Shown here: positions 51,968 through 60,395 of the stretch, one piece after another | Layout of the letters: every line of letters starts with the position of its first letter | Position numbering within the stretch: the stretch's first letter is position 1 | Assembly (NCBI RefSeq): GCF_009192735.1 | Contig: NZ_VTFU01000001.1 | Span: forward strand, 744,001-808,000 | Direction: 5' to 3' | Source of the DNA: Arthrobacter gandavensis | GTDB taxonomy: Bacteria > Actinomycetota > Actinomycetes > Actinomycetales > Micrococcaceae | Length of the DNA stretch: 64,000 bases | Notes under the pieces: generated by a model | What the model was told of the DNA's origin: nothing | The model's database searches: none | The model's input: the letters and a program-made list of their open reading frames with translations, nothing else | Position numbers and translations under genes: made by a program

Positions 51968-52684
51968 ATGGCGACACTGGGAATTATCGGAAGCGGAAAC
52001 ATCGGATCAGCCGTTGCGCGGCTCGCGGTCGCAGCTGACATGAATGTGGTTATCGCAAACTCGCGGGGGCCGGAATCGCTTCAGGACCTCGTCACGGAGC
52101 TCGGGCCCCTGGCCCAGGCAGGGACGGTGGAAGACGCGGCGCAGAAGGGCGACGCCGTCGTGCTTTCGATTCCCCTGAAGGCAGTGAAGGATCTGCCGGA
52201 CGGTCTGCTGCGAGGCAAGGTCGTGCTGGACACCAGCAACTACTATCCCTCCCGGGACGGCAGCATCGACGAACTCATCAACAACAGCGTGACAACCAGT
52301 GAACTCATGCAGGAGCAGCTTCCCGGAGCGCGTCTGGTGAAGGCCTTCAACAACATCGTCGCCGGACACATCCCGGTGCTCGCCCGTCCCACAGGCTCCG
52401 GTGACCGCACGGCACTCCCCATCGCCTCCGACGACGCGCAGGCCAAGGCCGAGGCGGCAGCCATTATTGACCGGCTCGGCTTCGACACGGTCGACGCCGG
52501 TTCACTCGCCGACAGCTGGCGGTTTGAACCTGACACGCCGGCCTACGGCCTCGTCTATTTCGAGGACCCGGCGGTAGCCAAGCAGCGCATGATGGACGCA
52601 GAACCCGGACCGACGCCGGCAGACCAGGTCCAAGCCGCGCTGGACGAGGCGGAGCGGGTCAACATCGCTGACCGCAAGTTCTGA
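51968..52684 (+). CDS. F420-dependent NADP reductase-like protein, paralog 1
   Basis: 238 aa. Rossmann core TLGIIGSGNIGSAVARLAVAA, NSRGPESLQDLV, GDAVVLSIPLKAVKDLPDG, VVLDTSNYYPSRDGSI and VKAFNNIVAGHIPVLARP match NADPH:F420 oxidoreductase-like proteins. It is about three-quarters identical to the paralog at 54599 throughout, same length. ATG at 51968 sits after GAAGGG. Candidate function is hydride transfer between F420 and NADP; the two copies flank a VOC protein and an Old Yellow Enzyme. Confidence 0.88.
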   Translation: MATLGIIGSGNIGSAVARLAVAADMNVVIANSRGPESLQDLVTELGPLAQAGTVEDAAQKGDAVVLSIPLKAVKDLPDGLLRGKVVLDTSNYYPSRDGSIDELINNSVTTSELMQEQLPGARLVKAFNNIVAGHIPVLARPTGSGDRTALPIASDDAQAKAEAAAIIDRLGFDTVDAGSLADSWRFEPDTPAYGLVYFEDPAVAKQRMMDAEPGPTPADQVQAALDEAERVNIADRKF

Positions 52685-52731
52685 CCCCTGGTTCCGGGGC
52701 CTGCTTCCGGGGTCCGGCTTCCGGGGCCGGA

Positions 52732-53169
52732 TTAGGCCACGAAGATGCAGAACGGATGGCCGGCTGGATCGGCATACACGTATAACGGCTCGTCCGGATC
52801 ATCGGTACGGTCCAGGAGAAGTTCCGCCCCGAGTTCCAGCGCCCTGGCATGCTGACGGTCCAGGGAATCCCGGTCCGGAACGGTGAGGTCCAGGTGCAGC
52901 TGCATCGGCACGTCGGGTTCCGGCCAGGTGGTCCGCTCCAAGCGGTCCACCAGCTGGAACGCCAGCACGGCGCGACCCTCACCGTCGGTGAGGGTCAGCC
53001 AGTCGACGTCCTCCCGGGCGCCGTCGGGGGCACCGCCGGAAGCGCCGTCGGCCGCCGGTTCATCGCCTGGCCGGTATCGAAGTCCGAGGAGTTGGCGGTA
53101 GAACTCGGCCAGCCCCCGGACGTCGGTGGTGTCCAAAACGGTGTGCCGGAGCTGAGGGAATTCAGTCAT
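52732..53169 (-). CDS. VOC-family (glyoxalase/bleomycin resistance-like) protein
   Basis: 145 aa, one full VOC module pair: RHTVLDTTDVRGLAEFYRQLLGLRYRPGDE and PMQLHLDLTVPDRDSLDRQHARALELGAEL, DEPLYVYADPAGHPFCIF. The histidine and glutamate metal positions are only partly conserved. Probably a small enzyme or binding protein for a toxic metabolite. Divergent from the Old Yellow Enzyme gene. Confidence 0.87.
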   Translation of the reverse strand: MTEFPQLRHTVLDTTDVRGLAEFYRQLLGLRYRPGDEPAADGASGGAPDGAREDVDWLTLTDGEGRAVLAFQLVDRLERTTWPEPDVPMQLHLDLTVPDRDSLDRQHARALELGAELLLDRTDDPDEPLYVYADPAGHPFCIFVA

Positions 53170-53356
53170 GGCGCGAGACTAGCGCAGGATGGCCAGCGGT
53201 TCCTGCGTAGCCGGGCTGGTGGCGCTGGCCAGTGTGATGTCGCACGCTTCCCGGCATAAGAGGAATAGGAACAGTCTTTCTCCCGGTTGCGCTTGGTATA
53301 CCAATTCCAGCCCAGGACACTACGGTCCGGCTGCAACCGAGAGAAAGACCCTCAGA

Positions 53357-54436
53357 GTGAAACTCTTTACCCCGCTGACCATCGGCACCATGGAACTGCC
53401 CAACCGCCTCGTCATGGCACCGCTGACCCGCATGCGTGCTGATCTTAACGGCGTGCCCACCGATGTCATGGTCGACTACTACCGCCAGCGCGCTTCCCTG
53501 GGCCTGATCGTTTCCGAAGGCATCTACCCGTCCTTCACCGGCCAGGGCAACACCCGGATGCCCGGCCTGGTCACCGAGGACCACGTCACCGGCTGGAAGC
53601 GCGTCACCGACGCCGTGCACGCCGCCGGCGGCCGGATCGTCGCCCAGCTCATGCACTCCGGACGCGTCGCCCACGAGAACATCAACGGCGGCCGCGGCGC
53701 CGTGGCCCCCAGCGCCATCGCGCTCGAGGGCATGGCCCACACCTACGACGGCAAGCAGCCCTACCCGGTGCCGCACGCCCTCACCGAAGCTGAACTCCCC
53801 GGCGTCGTGCAGGACTTCGTGTCCGCCGCACGGAACGCGATGAAGGCAGGGTTCGACGGCGTCGAGCTGCACGGCGCCAACGGCTACCTGCTGCACGAGT
53901 TCCTCTCCCCCGTCTCCAACACCCGCACCGACAACTACGGCGGCTCCCCGGAGAACCGGGCCCGCCTGGTCATCGAGGCCTTCCGTGCCGTGGCCGAGGC
54001 CGTTGGCGCGGAGCACACCGGCATCCGCATCTCCCCCGAGCACAACATCCAGGGCGTGCTGGAAACCGACCGCGAGGACGTCACTGCAACCTACACAGCG
54101 CTGGTGGACGGCATCGCCGACCTGAAGCCGGCCTACCTGTCCATCCTGCACGCCGACCCGGCCGATGCCATGGTCCAGGACCTGCGCCACCGCTTCGGCG
54201 GCCCGGTGCTGCTGAACACCGGCTTCGGCACGGTCACCAACCGCAGTGATGCCGTTGCCCTGCTCCAGGAGGACCTGGCCGACGCCGTCGTCGTCGGACG
54301 CCCGGCGCTGGCCAACCCGGACCTGGCCCGCCGCTGGCAGGAAGACCATCCGCTGAACGACCTGGATTACGCCACCTTCTACACCGACGGCGCCGTAGGC
54401 TACACGGACTACCCGGAGCTGGCTCCGGTTTCCTAA
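53357..54436 (+). CDS. Old Yellow Enzyme-family alkene reductase
   Basis: 359 aa from GTG 53357. FMN barrel: LFTPLTIGTMELPNRLVMAPLTRMRA, IVAQLMHSGRVAHENINGG, GFDGVELHGANGYLLHEFLSPVSNTRTDNYGGSPENRARL and the FMN-phosphate motif VVVGRPALANPDLARRW. NADPH-dependent reduction of activated C=C bonds such as enones and nitroesters. Followed by a hairpin and the second F420-reductase-like paralog, so the region could form a reductive detoxification set. Confidence 0.93.
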   Translation: MKLFTPLTIGTMELPNRLVMAPLTRMRADLNGVPTDVMVDYYRQRASLGLIVSEGIYPSFTGQGNTRMPGLVTEDHVTGWKRVTDAVHAAGGRIVAQLMHSGRVAHENINGGRGAVAPSAIALEGMAHTYDGKQPYPVPHALTEAELPGVVQDFVSAARNAMKAGFDGVELHGANGYLLHEFLSPVSNTRTDNYGGSPENRARLVIEAFRAVAEAVGAEHTGIRISPEHNIQGVLETDREDVTATYTALVDGIADLKPAYLSILHADPADAMVQDLRHRFGGPVLLNTGFGTVTNRSDAVALLQEDLADAVVVGRPALANPDLARRWQEDHPLNDLDYATFYTDGAVGYTDYPELAPVS

Positions 54437-54451
54437 CCGAACAGGCATGAC

Positions 54452-54489
54452 GACGGCGGGCCCTCCGCATCACGCGGGGGCCCGCCGTC
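54452..54489. terminator. GC-rich hairpin after the Old Yellow Enzyme gene
   Basis: GACGGCGGGCCC (54452-54463) pairs with GGGCCCGCCGTC (54478-54489), extended by CCGC/GCGG with one bulge. It begins 16 bases past the stop. No U-run, but the free energy should be high. It resembles the hairpin at 55350 in sequence as well as position. Confidence 0.65.
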
Positions 54490-54598
54490 GCCGTTCAGTT
54501 CAGTGAGGGAATTCTTCGACGGCAGGGGCGGTTGCTTTCCGTAGAGAAGGCTGCGGGACAGCGCGGCCAGGCCAGGAACACTACCGAAGGAATAGGCA

Positions 54599-55315
54599 AT
54601 GCCAACACTGGGAATCATCGGAAGCGGAAACATCGGATCGGCCGTCGCCCGGCTTGCGGTAGCGGCGGGGATGAACGTGGTCATCGCCAATTCACGGGGA
54701 CCTGAATCGCTCGCGGACCTTGTGGCCGAGCTGGGGCCGCTGGCCACCGCGGGAACGGTGAACGACGCCGCGGCCCGCGGCGACGCCGTCGTGCTGTCCA
54801 TTCCGCTCAAGGCTGTTTCCAACCTTCCGGACGGATTACTGGACGGCAAAATCGTCCTGGACACGAGCAATTACTATCCGTCACGGGACGGACGCATCGC
54901 CGCCCTCGATGACAGCAGTGTCACCACCAGCGAACTGGTGCAGAGCTGGCTCCCCGGCGCGCAGTACGTCAAGGCGTTCAACAACATCCTGGCCCATCAC
55001 ATTCCGTTGCTGGCCCGGCCCAGCGGCGCCGCTGACCGGTCCGCACTGCCCATCGCCTCCGACGACGAGTCGGCCAAGGCAGAGGCTGCGGCACTCATCG
55101 ACGCGTTGGGGTACGACGTGGCCGACGCCGGAACCGTCGCTGAAAGCTGGCGTTTCGAGCCCGACTCCGCCGGCTACACCCGCCTCTACCTGGCGGATGC
55201 CAGCACACCCGATGACCAGCTCATGAGCTCGGTTCCCGGCACAACGCCCAAGGAAAAGGTCCGGTCCGCGCTGGCGTCAGCCACGCGCGTGAACGTGGCA
55301 GACCGGGTGTTCTAA
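54599..55315 (+). CDS. F420-dependent NADP reductase-like protein, paralog 2
   Basis: 238 aa, same length as the copy at 51968 and highly similar along its length (TLGIIGSGNIGSAVARLAVAAGMNVVIANSRGPESL, IPLKAVSNLPDG, LDTSNYYPSRDGRIA, VKAFNNILAHHIPLLARP). The upstream region also resembles that of the paralog. Probably a tandem duplication split by the VOC and Old Yellow Enzyme genes. Differences cluster near the C-terminus, which may alter the substrate site. Confidence 0.88.
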   Translation: MPTLGIIGSGNIGSAVARLAVAAGMNVVIANSRGPESLADLVAELGPLATAGTVNDAAARGDAVVLSIPLKAVSNLPDGLLDGKIVLDTSNYYPSRDGRIAALDDSSVTTSELVQSWLPGAQYVKAFNNILAHHIPLLARPSGAADRSALPIASDDESAKAEAAALIDALGYDVADAGTVAESWRFEPDSAGYTRLYLADASTPDDQLMSSVPGTTPKEKVRSALASATRVNVADRVF

Positions 55316-55349
55316 GCCGGCACTGGTTCCCGAGCCCAAATTGAACGAC

Positions 55350-55388
55350 GACGGCAGGCCTCCCGCATGGTGCGGGAGGCCTGCCGTC
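55350..55388. terminator. 18-bp perfect-stem hairpin after the second paralog
   Basis: GACGGCAGGCCTCCCGCA and its reverse complement flank a three-base TGG loop. It begins 35 bases past the gene end and finishes 12 bases before the kinase-like gene start, so it may both end the upstream transcript and shield the start of the next. Confidence 0.75.
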
Positions 55389-55400
55389 TAGGGTGTAGGG

Positions 55401-56453
55401 ATGACTGCACGCAGAGAAAACGCCCGGCGCCTCTCCGCAGTGCTCGCCGGCCTCGATGATGCCGGCGTCCTGACCCTCATCAATGCAGCGGAAACAGTGG
55501 GCATGGGCATCGGCGGAACCACCAGTACAGTCCTTGTCGATGGAACCACGGTCTTCCTGAAACAACTGCCGCTAACCAGTGCAGAAGAACAGGATCCAAC
55601 CTCCACCGCGGGCCGGGCGCAGCTTCCCTTCGCTTGTCATTACGGAATAGGCAGCCCCAGCCACGGAGCCGGGCGGGAACTGGCGGCACATCAACTGGCC
55701 TCCGACTGGGTGCAGACGGGGAAGGCCGACTTTTTCCCGCTGCTTCTCGGCTGGCGGGTGGTGGACAGGCCATGCGCGCTGGATCTGCACGAGTTCGACG
55801 GCGATGGTCCCCCGCGCCAATGGGGATCCCACTGGCCGCAGGTCCAGAACCAAGTCACGGCGATGGAGGATGCCACCAGCAGCCTGGTGCTCTTCCTCGA
55901 GTACGTTCCCGAGACACTCGGCGCGCGGGTGCGCCGGAGCCTCGCCGACGGCCTGGGTGAGGAAGTTTTCGTGGACGCGGTCCATCAGATCCTTCAGGCA
56001 ACGGACTGGATGCGGACTGAGGGCTTTCAGCACTTCGACGTGCATCCGGGGAACATCCTCGTCCGGGAGGGCACGCTGCTTTTCACTGACTTTGGACTGG
56101 CCCTTCACCGCGGGTGGAAGCTCACTGCGGTGGAAGCGGAGGCCATGCCCGCCCACGAAGACTACGACCGCGAGACCGCCCTCATGCACCTGTTCCACTG
56201 GGTACTGTACGAACTGGGTTTCACCACCGGCCCACAGCGTCTGGCACTGTTACGGGCTGCCGCCGCCGATCCTGGCACTCCGGCACTGGCTTCGGTCCGG
56301 GCTGCCCTGGGCGACGGCGCGGACCTGATTGCCTGCCATGCAGCTGCGGCCGTCTACAGCACCGAGATGTTTGCAACCCTGATGCGGGATGCTTCCACAA
56401 CCCAATACACGGGCACCCAGGGACGGCAACGCTCCGTGAGCTCGTCCTGGTGA
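55401..56453 (+). CDS. Protein-kinase-fold protein (aminoglycoside phosphotransferase/lipopolysaccharide kinase-like)
   Basis: 350 aa. Nucleotide-binding lysine in TVFLKQLPLT, catalytic loop FQHFDVHPGNILV (H-x-D-x5-N), and metal-binding TDFGLALHRGW. The arrangement is a full kinase core, with a C-terminal helical region. It may phosphorylate a small molecule, antibiotic or protein; a short VGMGIGGTTS glycine loop is also visible. Start ATG has no obvious ribosome site and lies right after the hairpin. Confidence 0.72.
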   Translation: MTARRENARRLSAVLAGLDDAGVLTLINAAETVGMGIGGTTSTVLVDGTTVFLKQLPLTSAEEQDPTSTAGRAQLPFACHYGIGSPSHGAGRELAAHQLASDWVQTGKADFFPLLLGWRVVDRPCALDLHEFDGDGPPRQWGSHWPQVQNQVTAMEDATSSLVLFLEYVPETLGARVRRSLADGLGEEVFVDAVHQILQATDWMRTEGFQHFDVHPGNILVREGTLLFTDFGLALHRGWKLTAVEAEAMPAHEDYDRETALMHLFHWVLYELGFTTGPQRLALLRAAAADPGTPALASVRAALGDGADLIACHAAAAVYSTEMFATLMRDASTTQYTGTQGRQRSVSSSW

Positions 56454-56460
56454 CAGGGTT

Positions 56461-57024
56461 TCAGCCGGCAATCCCGGCGGCGACGAGATAGCGTCCCGCC
56501 ACCCACCACTGGCCGTAGAGGAAAACCACCGTCATCACCGGCAGCAGGATGTACCCGTAGAAGCGGGCCTTGGGCCGCAGATCCGTCTTCTCCTTCCGGC
56601 TCCTCCAAACGAACTGCAAATGCATCAACACGCACAGGAGCATAAAGAACGGCGCGGAAACACTGCCCGACGTCCGCCCGCCGACCTCCAGGCGGGTGTT
56701 CCAGGGAACGGTGGCGAGCAGGTACCAGGAGATGGCGATACTGCAGATGAGAGCGGCCGCACTGACTATGCCGGAAAACCGGACACACCTCTTACCGAGA
56801 GCCCGGTCCCTTCGGGTCAGCTCCCCCATCGGGTGGGACTTTCCCTTCCCGGTGCCCACGTCCCCCTGCGCTATCGCCTTCAGCTCGGGGGTGAGGTTGG
56901 CTCCTTGCGCGCTGAGCATTTCCGCCCGGCGCACGGTCCGCTTTTCCCACGCCAGCCCGGACATCGGGAGGATGAACGCAGCAGCCAAGGCAAACAGGGT
57001 GCCGACCCAATCCCACCAGACCAC
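56461..57024 (-). CDS. Membrane protein, unknown
   Basis: 187 aa with four predicted helices (WVGTLFALAAAFILPMSGLAW, GIVSAAALICSIAISWYLLA, APFFMLLCVLMHLQFVW, GYILLPVMTVVFLYGQWWV) and a charged cytoplasmic loop after the first (EKRTVRRAEMLSAQGANLTPELKAIAQGD). GTG start with GGGGGAA ribosome site. Convergent with the kinase-like gene. No family recognised. Confidence 0.7.
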   Translation of the reverse strand: MVWWDWVGTLFALAAAFILPMSGLAWEKRTVRRAEMLSAQGANLTPELKAIAQGDVGTGKGKSHPMGELTRRDRALGKRCVRFSGIVSAAALICSIAISWYLLATVPWNTRLEVGGRTSGSVSAPFFMLLCVLMHLQFVWRSRKEKTDLRPKARFYGYILLPVMTVVFLYGQWWVAGRYLVAAGIAG

Positions 57025-57137
57025 TGTTCCCCCTTGTACCGCCAGGGGTACTGAACTGCCTGGCTCCGGAAAACACTATCCTGCACCGGCAATCCGGCGG
57101 CAATCGGAGGGGGCGGGCGGGGATGGCTTGCCCCGTC

Positions 57138-58271
57138 CTAGGCCGGTGCAGCCGGACCGGTTGGCCAGCGCAGCAATGCCGCAACATCCGTGCCCCCGGG
57201 CAGGACGCCGTCGGGCACCAGAAGGACTTTGGCATCCGTCAGGGCCGCGGCCCGCAGCAGCGCGGCAGGTGCGGGCACTCTTCCGAGCTCCTGGGCACCG
57301 AGCGCCTGTTCGCCGGCACTGGCGATCCACGGTTCAGCTCCGAGTGCCAGCAGGCGGCGTTCGGCAAGCGCTCCGTCATTCATGATCAGCACCTCCACCT
57401 GGGCCTGCTGCAGGGCATGCAGCACAGCACCAATGCCGGTGGCCGACTGAGGGTTGGCCTGGCCTTCCTCCTGGGCCAGCCGGTCCATGATCTCCTGCTG
57501 CTCAGCCGCCCACTGCAGCGCAATCCGTTCCTGGACCTCATCCTGCAAACCTTCGGCCGGCGCGCCGCCGGTGTGGGTGTGGGCACCCACAAAGGTCACC
57601 AAATCACGGTGAGCCTCGGAAATCTGTTCCTTGACCAGGGTCCGGGCGCGGATGTCCCCAGCCAAGGCGATGAGCCGGGCTCCGCTGCCTTCCACGATGC
57701 GGTCGATCGATTCGGCAACCTGGTCTGCGTTGCGGCGCCAGGTTTGTTCGGTCCGCCGCTGCAGCTTGTCGTGCGACCAGCCGCCCCCTGGAATCTTATG
57801 AATATCCTCGGTTGAGCCCTCAATGGCCTGCACATCCGCGGGGCCGGTCCGGCCGAGGTATTCCAGCTGGATCTCGGCGCCTTCGCGGGAGACTTCGGCA
57901 ACGACGTACGGAAATTCCTCCGGGCGGTGCTTGAGCAGCGGCAGCAGGTCCGGAATCACGTCCACGGTTATCCGTTCCGGTGCCACCAGCTCTCCGGCCA
58001 GAAGCTCATTCAGTTCCACGGTTCCCTGGCGTACGAGGACAAACCGCGACACCGGAGACGGCTGCCCCTGTGCCGGCGCCGTGGCCTGTTCCATGGCCAC
58101 CAGGTCCTCGCGCTGGGCGCCCTGCTGTGCCAGTGCATCCCGGATGTTTCCGGGACGGACCTCAGCGGCTTCGAGTCCGTCCACAGTTCCTGCCCCCGCA
58201 TCGAAATACGCGGTGCACCACGGCCCCTGTTTCCGGTAAAGCTCTGCGTACTTATGGAGGTTCTCAGTCAT
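57138..58271 (-). CDS. Vms1/ANKZF1-like (baeRF-type) release-factor-domain protein
   Basis: 377 aa. The bacterial eRF1-like pattern of Rv2629-type proteins: FPYVVAEVSREGAEIQLEYLGR, KIPGGGWSHDKLQRRTEQTWRRNADQVAESIDRIV, RLIALAGDIRARTLVKEQI and VEVLIMNDGALAERRLLA. These are predicted peptidyl-tRNA-hydrolase or ribosome-rescue factors related to the eukaryotic Vms1, and in mycobacteria are part of dormancy genes. ATG at 58271. Activity here is inferred from the fold. Confidence 0.83.
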   Translation of the reverse strand: MTENLHKYAELYRKQGPWCTAYFDAGAGTVDGLEAAEVRPGNIRDALAQQGAQREDLVAMEQATAPAQGQPSPVSRFVLVRQGTVELNELLAGELVAPERITVDVIPDLLPLLKHRPEEFPYVVAEVSREGAEIQLEYLGRTGPADVQAIEGSTEDIHKIPGGGWSHDKLQRRTEQTWRRNADQVAESIDRIVEGSGARLIALAGDIRARTLVKEQISEAHRDLVTFVGAHTHTGGAPAEGLQDEVQERIALQWAAEQQEIMDRLAQEEGQANPQSATGIGAVLHALQQAQVEVLIMNDGALAERRLLALGAEPWIASAGEQALGAQELGRVPAPAALLRAAALTDAKVLLVPDGVLPGGTDVAALLRWPTGPAAPA

Positions 58272-58301
58272 CGTTTTCCCTCTCGCCGATCGCAGTCATT
58301 C

Positions 58302-59012
58302 CTATTCCTGATGAGCAGCCCGGGCAAACGCTCCCCCGTCTCCCCTGCCGCTGCCCGCACCGCGCTGCACCCGTGCCCGCAGCGTTGCAGCACCCGGTCC
58401 GGCGAGCTGGTCCAAGTAAGCGGACCGGCCGGCGATGCTCATCACGAGGGCAAGGGTTGGGCCGGTGACCAGCAGCCCGTAGCCGGTCGTGAAGCGTCCG
58501 TCAGTGGCCCGCAGCTGGAACCCATCAGCCGTGGACCGGCTGGGAACCGCAAAGTCCCGCGCGGTAAAAAACGCGGCCACGGCAGCCACCGCCTCGGGTG
58601 CCGGTGTCCGTGGAAGGCCCAGCGGCTGGCGGATGTCCTGCCCGTGAACAACAACTTCGCCCAGGTAGGCGGCGGTGTGGGAGGAGGGCGCGGTGGTGCT
58701 GTCGATGATTCCGCGGAACCTGGCGAGAGTCTCTGCCGGAGTGCGGCCCAGATGTTCACCGAGACGCCGCTGGTTATGCACGTCGGGGCGGAAGCGGGCG
58801 GCAATCATGCTTTGCAGCCATTGCCGCTGATTCATGCTTGCACCCGCTGTGAGATGGGCAAGCGCCTGTTCCACGTTCCACAGCCCGCACAGCGTGCCGT
58901 GCTGCCACTGCTCCTCCGATAACCCGGCCAGATCCTCAGCCAGCGCCGCCCGCTCGGCGCGAATCAAAGCCCACAGGGGGTCCTTCTTAGTGCTGTTGTT
59001 CGTCTCGGTCAC
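58302..59012 (-). CDS. Maleylpyruvate isomerase-like (DinB/mycothiol-dependent) protein
   Basis: 236 aa. N-terminal DinB-like four-helix bundle: RAERAALAEDLAGLSEEQWQHGTLCGLWNVEQALAHLTAG and HTAAYLGEVVVHGQDIRQPLG hold the three-histidine metal site of mycothiol-dependent isomerases. C-terminal domain is SCP2-like. GTG start at 59012 with AGGAG; an earlier in-frame start at 59063 has no ribosome site. Likely uses mycothiol, consistent with an actinobacterial host; substrate not known. Confidence 0.86.
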   Translation of the reverse strand: MTETNNSTKKDPLWALIRAERAALAEDLAGLSEEQWQHGTLCGLWNVEQALAHLTAGASMNQRQWLQSMIAARFRPDVHNQRRLGEHLGRTPAETLARFRGIIDSTTAPSSHTAAYLGEVVVHGQDIRQPLGLPRTPAPEAVAAVAAFFTARDFAVPSRSTADGFQLRATDGRFTTGYGLLVTGPTLALVMSIAGRSAYLDQLAGPGAATLRARVQRGAGSGRGDGGAFARAAHQE

Positions 59013-59216
59013 TGTCTTGTACTCCTGCACCTTCACGCGCCACATCCCGAAGTCGGTAACCAACCGGAGACGCTCACGCTACCGCCGCTGGACTGCTGCC
59101 GCCACGGTGTTCAGCGGATTGGTTTGCTTTTGCCCGCGATGGGTTCCCTTCGGACACGGGCGTGCAGGAAGGTTCGGCTGCCGCCGAACCCCGCGGCCCC
59201 GGGTAGCATCACCCGA

Positions 59217-60395
59217 ATGGGGAAATCTGCGCCTTTGCTGCGCCCGCTGCTGCTTCCAATCACCGTGGCCGTCCTGTGGCTGGTGACGGCGCTGGCCGGT
59301 CATCTGCTGCTGAGCACGGGGCAGCCGTCCGTCAGCCAGGCGTTATCCGCGCTGGTTTTTCCAAATAGGCTTCCGGACCGCTTCAGCTATCTTTTGGACG
59401 GCCCCGGTTTTACGGTGGCCGCGGGGATATCGGCGGTGGCTGTGGCAGCGTTTGCTGCGATGCTGCTGCCCGCTGCCCGCCGGAACGGAACGGAGAGAAC
59501 GTCCGGGACGACACCCCGCGGCACAGCGTTCCTTGCGGTGTGGGCCTGCCTGATCCTGGCCTCAGTTGCCGGTTCCGCAGTGCTCGGAGCCGGCGTGGTG
59601 GTGGCGGAATGGCCGCCCGCCCGAAAGATCTACATCTTCGACTCCGTGATGCCGCTGTTGTTCTCCGGTGCATATTGGGGCGTGATCTGGGGCTGGGCGC
59701 CGGCGCTGTTGGCCGCCTCAACAGGTTCGTTGGCGGCCTCTTCAGGCGCGGCTGCGCAGCACCGTCCGGCAAAGCACGACGGCGGTGCGGCCCGCCCCTG
59801 GTACCGGCCCCTGGCCGTTTTCACCGCGGTGTCCCTGACTCTGCTGGTGATGATGCCGACGCTGAAAACGGACCCCGGCGCCGACACCGTCGTTGAACCC
59901 GAAGTCGTTCCCACGCAGGAGCCCGTGGTCTACGGGGCGGAGCCGGTTGGCCCCTCCCTGAGCCCCGCCGATCCGGGCTGGTGCACCGGAAACGAGGTCC
60001 TGTCCACGATCGGCGGATGGGATGCCGCCACCGGACACCGCGGTGCCAGGATCGTCATTCAGAACACCGGTGACCGGACCTGCACCCTCCAGGGCTACCC
60101 CGATCTGGCGTTCGAGGACACCGAAGGCTGGGCTATGGGCATCACAGCCGTGCACGGCGGCTCGTTCATGACCCAGGACACGGCCGGCGGCCCCGTCAGC
60201 CTTGGCCCCGGGCAGGCCGCCTCCGCCGACATCGGCTGGAACGGAACCGCCGGAGCCGGCATGTCGAGGGTGGGAACGCTGCTGGTGGCACCTTTCGCCG
60301 GCACCCTGCGCCAGGAACTGGACGTGGACATTGACCTGACGGAGCCCGGCTTCCTGACCGTCACCCAGTGGACCGCTGCCCCTGCAGGCGCCTAG
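59217..60395 (+). CDS. DUF4232 membrane protein
   Basis: 392 aa. Four N-terminal membrane helices (LLLPITVAVLWLVTALAGHLLL and three more), then a basic loop and an extracellular DUF4232 domain at the C-terminus: PGWCTGNEVLSTIGGWDAATGHRGARIVIQNTGDRTCTLQGYPDLAF. The two cysteines in that segment would form a disulfide. Usually DUF4232 is in lipoproteins; here it is carried on a four-helix anchor. Its stop overlaps the convergent hydroxylase stop by 4 bp. Confidence 0.83.
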   Translation: MGKSAPLLRPLLLPITVAVLWLVTALAGHLLLSTGQPSVSQALSALVFPNRLPDRFSYLLDGPGFTVAAGISAVAVAAFAAMLLPAARRNGTERTSGTTPRGTAFLAVWACLILASVAGSAVLGAGVVVAEWPPARKIYIFDSVMPLLFSGAYWGVIWGWAPALLAASTGSLAASSGAAAQHRPAKHDGGAARPWYRPLAVFTAVSLTLLVMMPTLKTDPGADTVVEPEVVPTQEPVVYGAEPVGPSLSPADPGWCTGNEVLSTIGGWDAATGHRGARIVIQNTGDRTCTLQGYPDLAFEDTEGWAMGITAVHGGSFMTQDTAGGPVSLGPGQAASADIGWNGTAGAGMSRVGTLLVAPFAGTLRQELDVDIDLTEPGFLTVTQWTAAPAGA

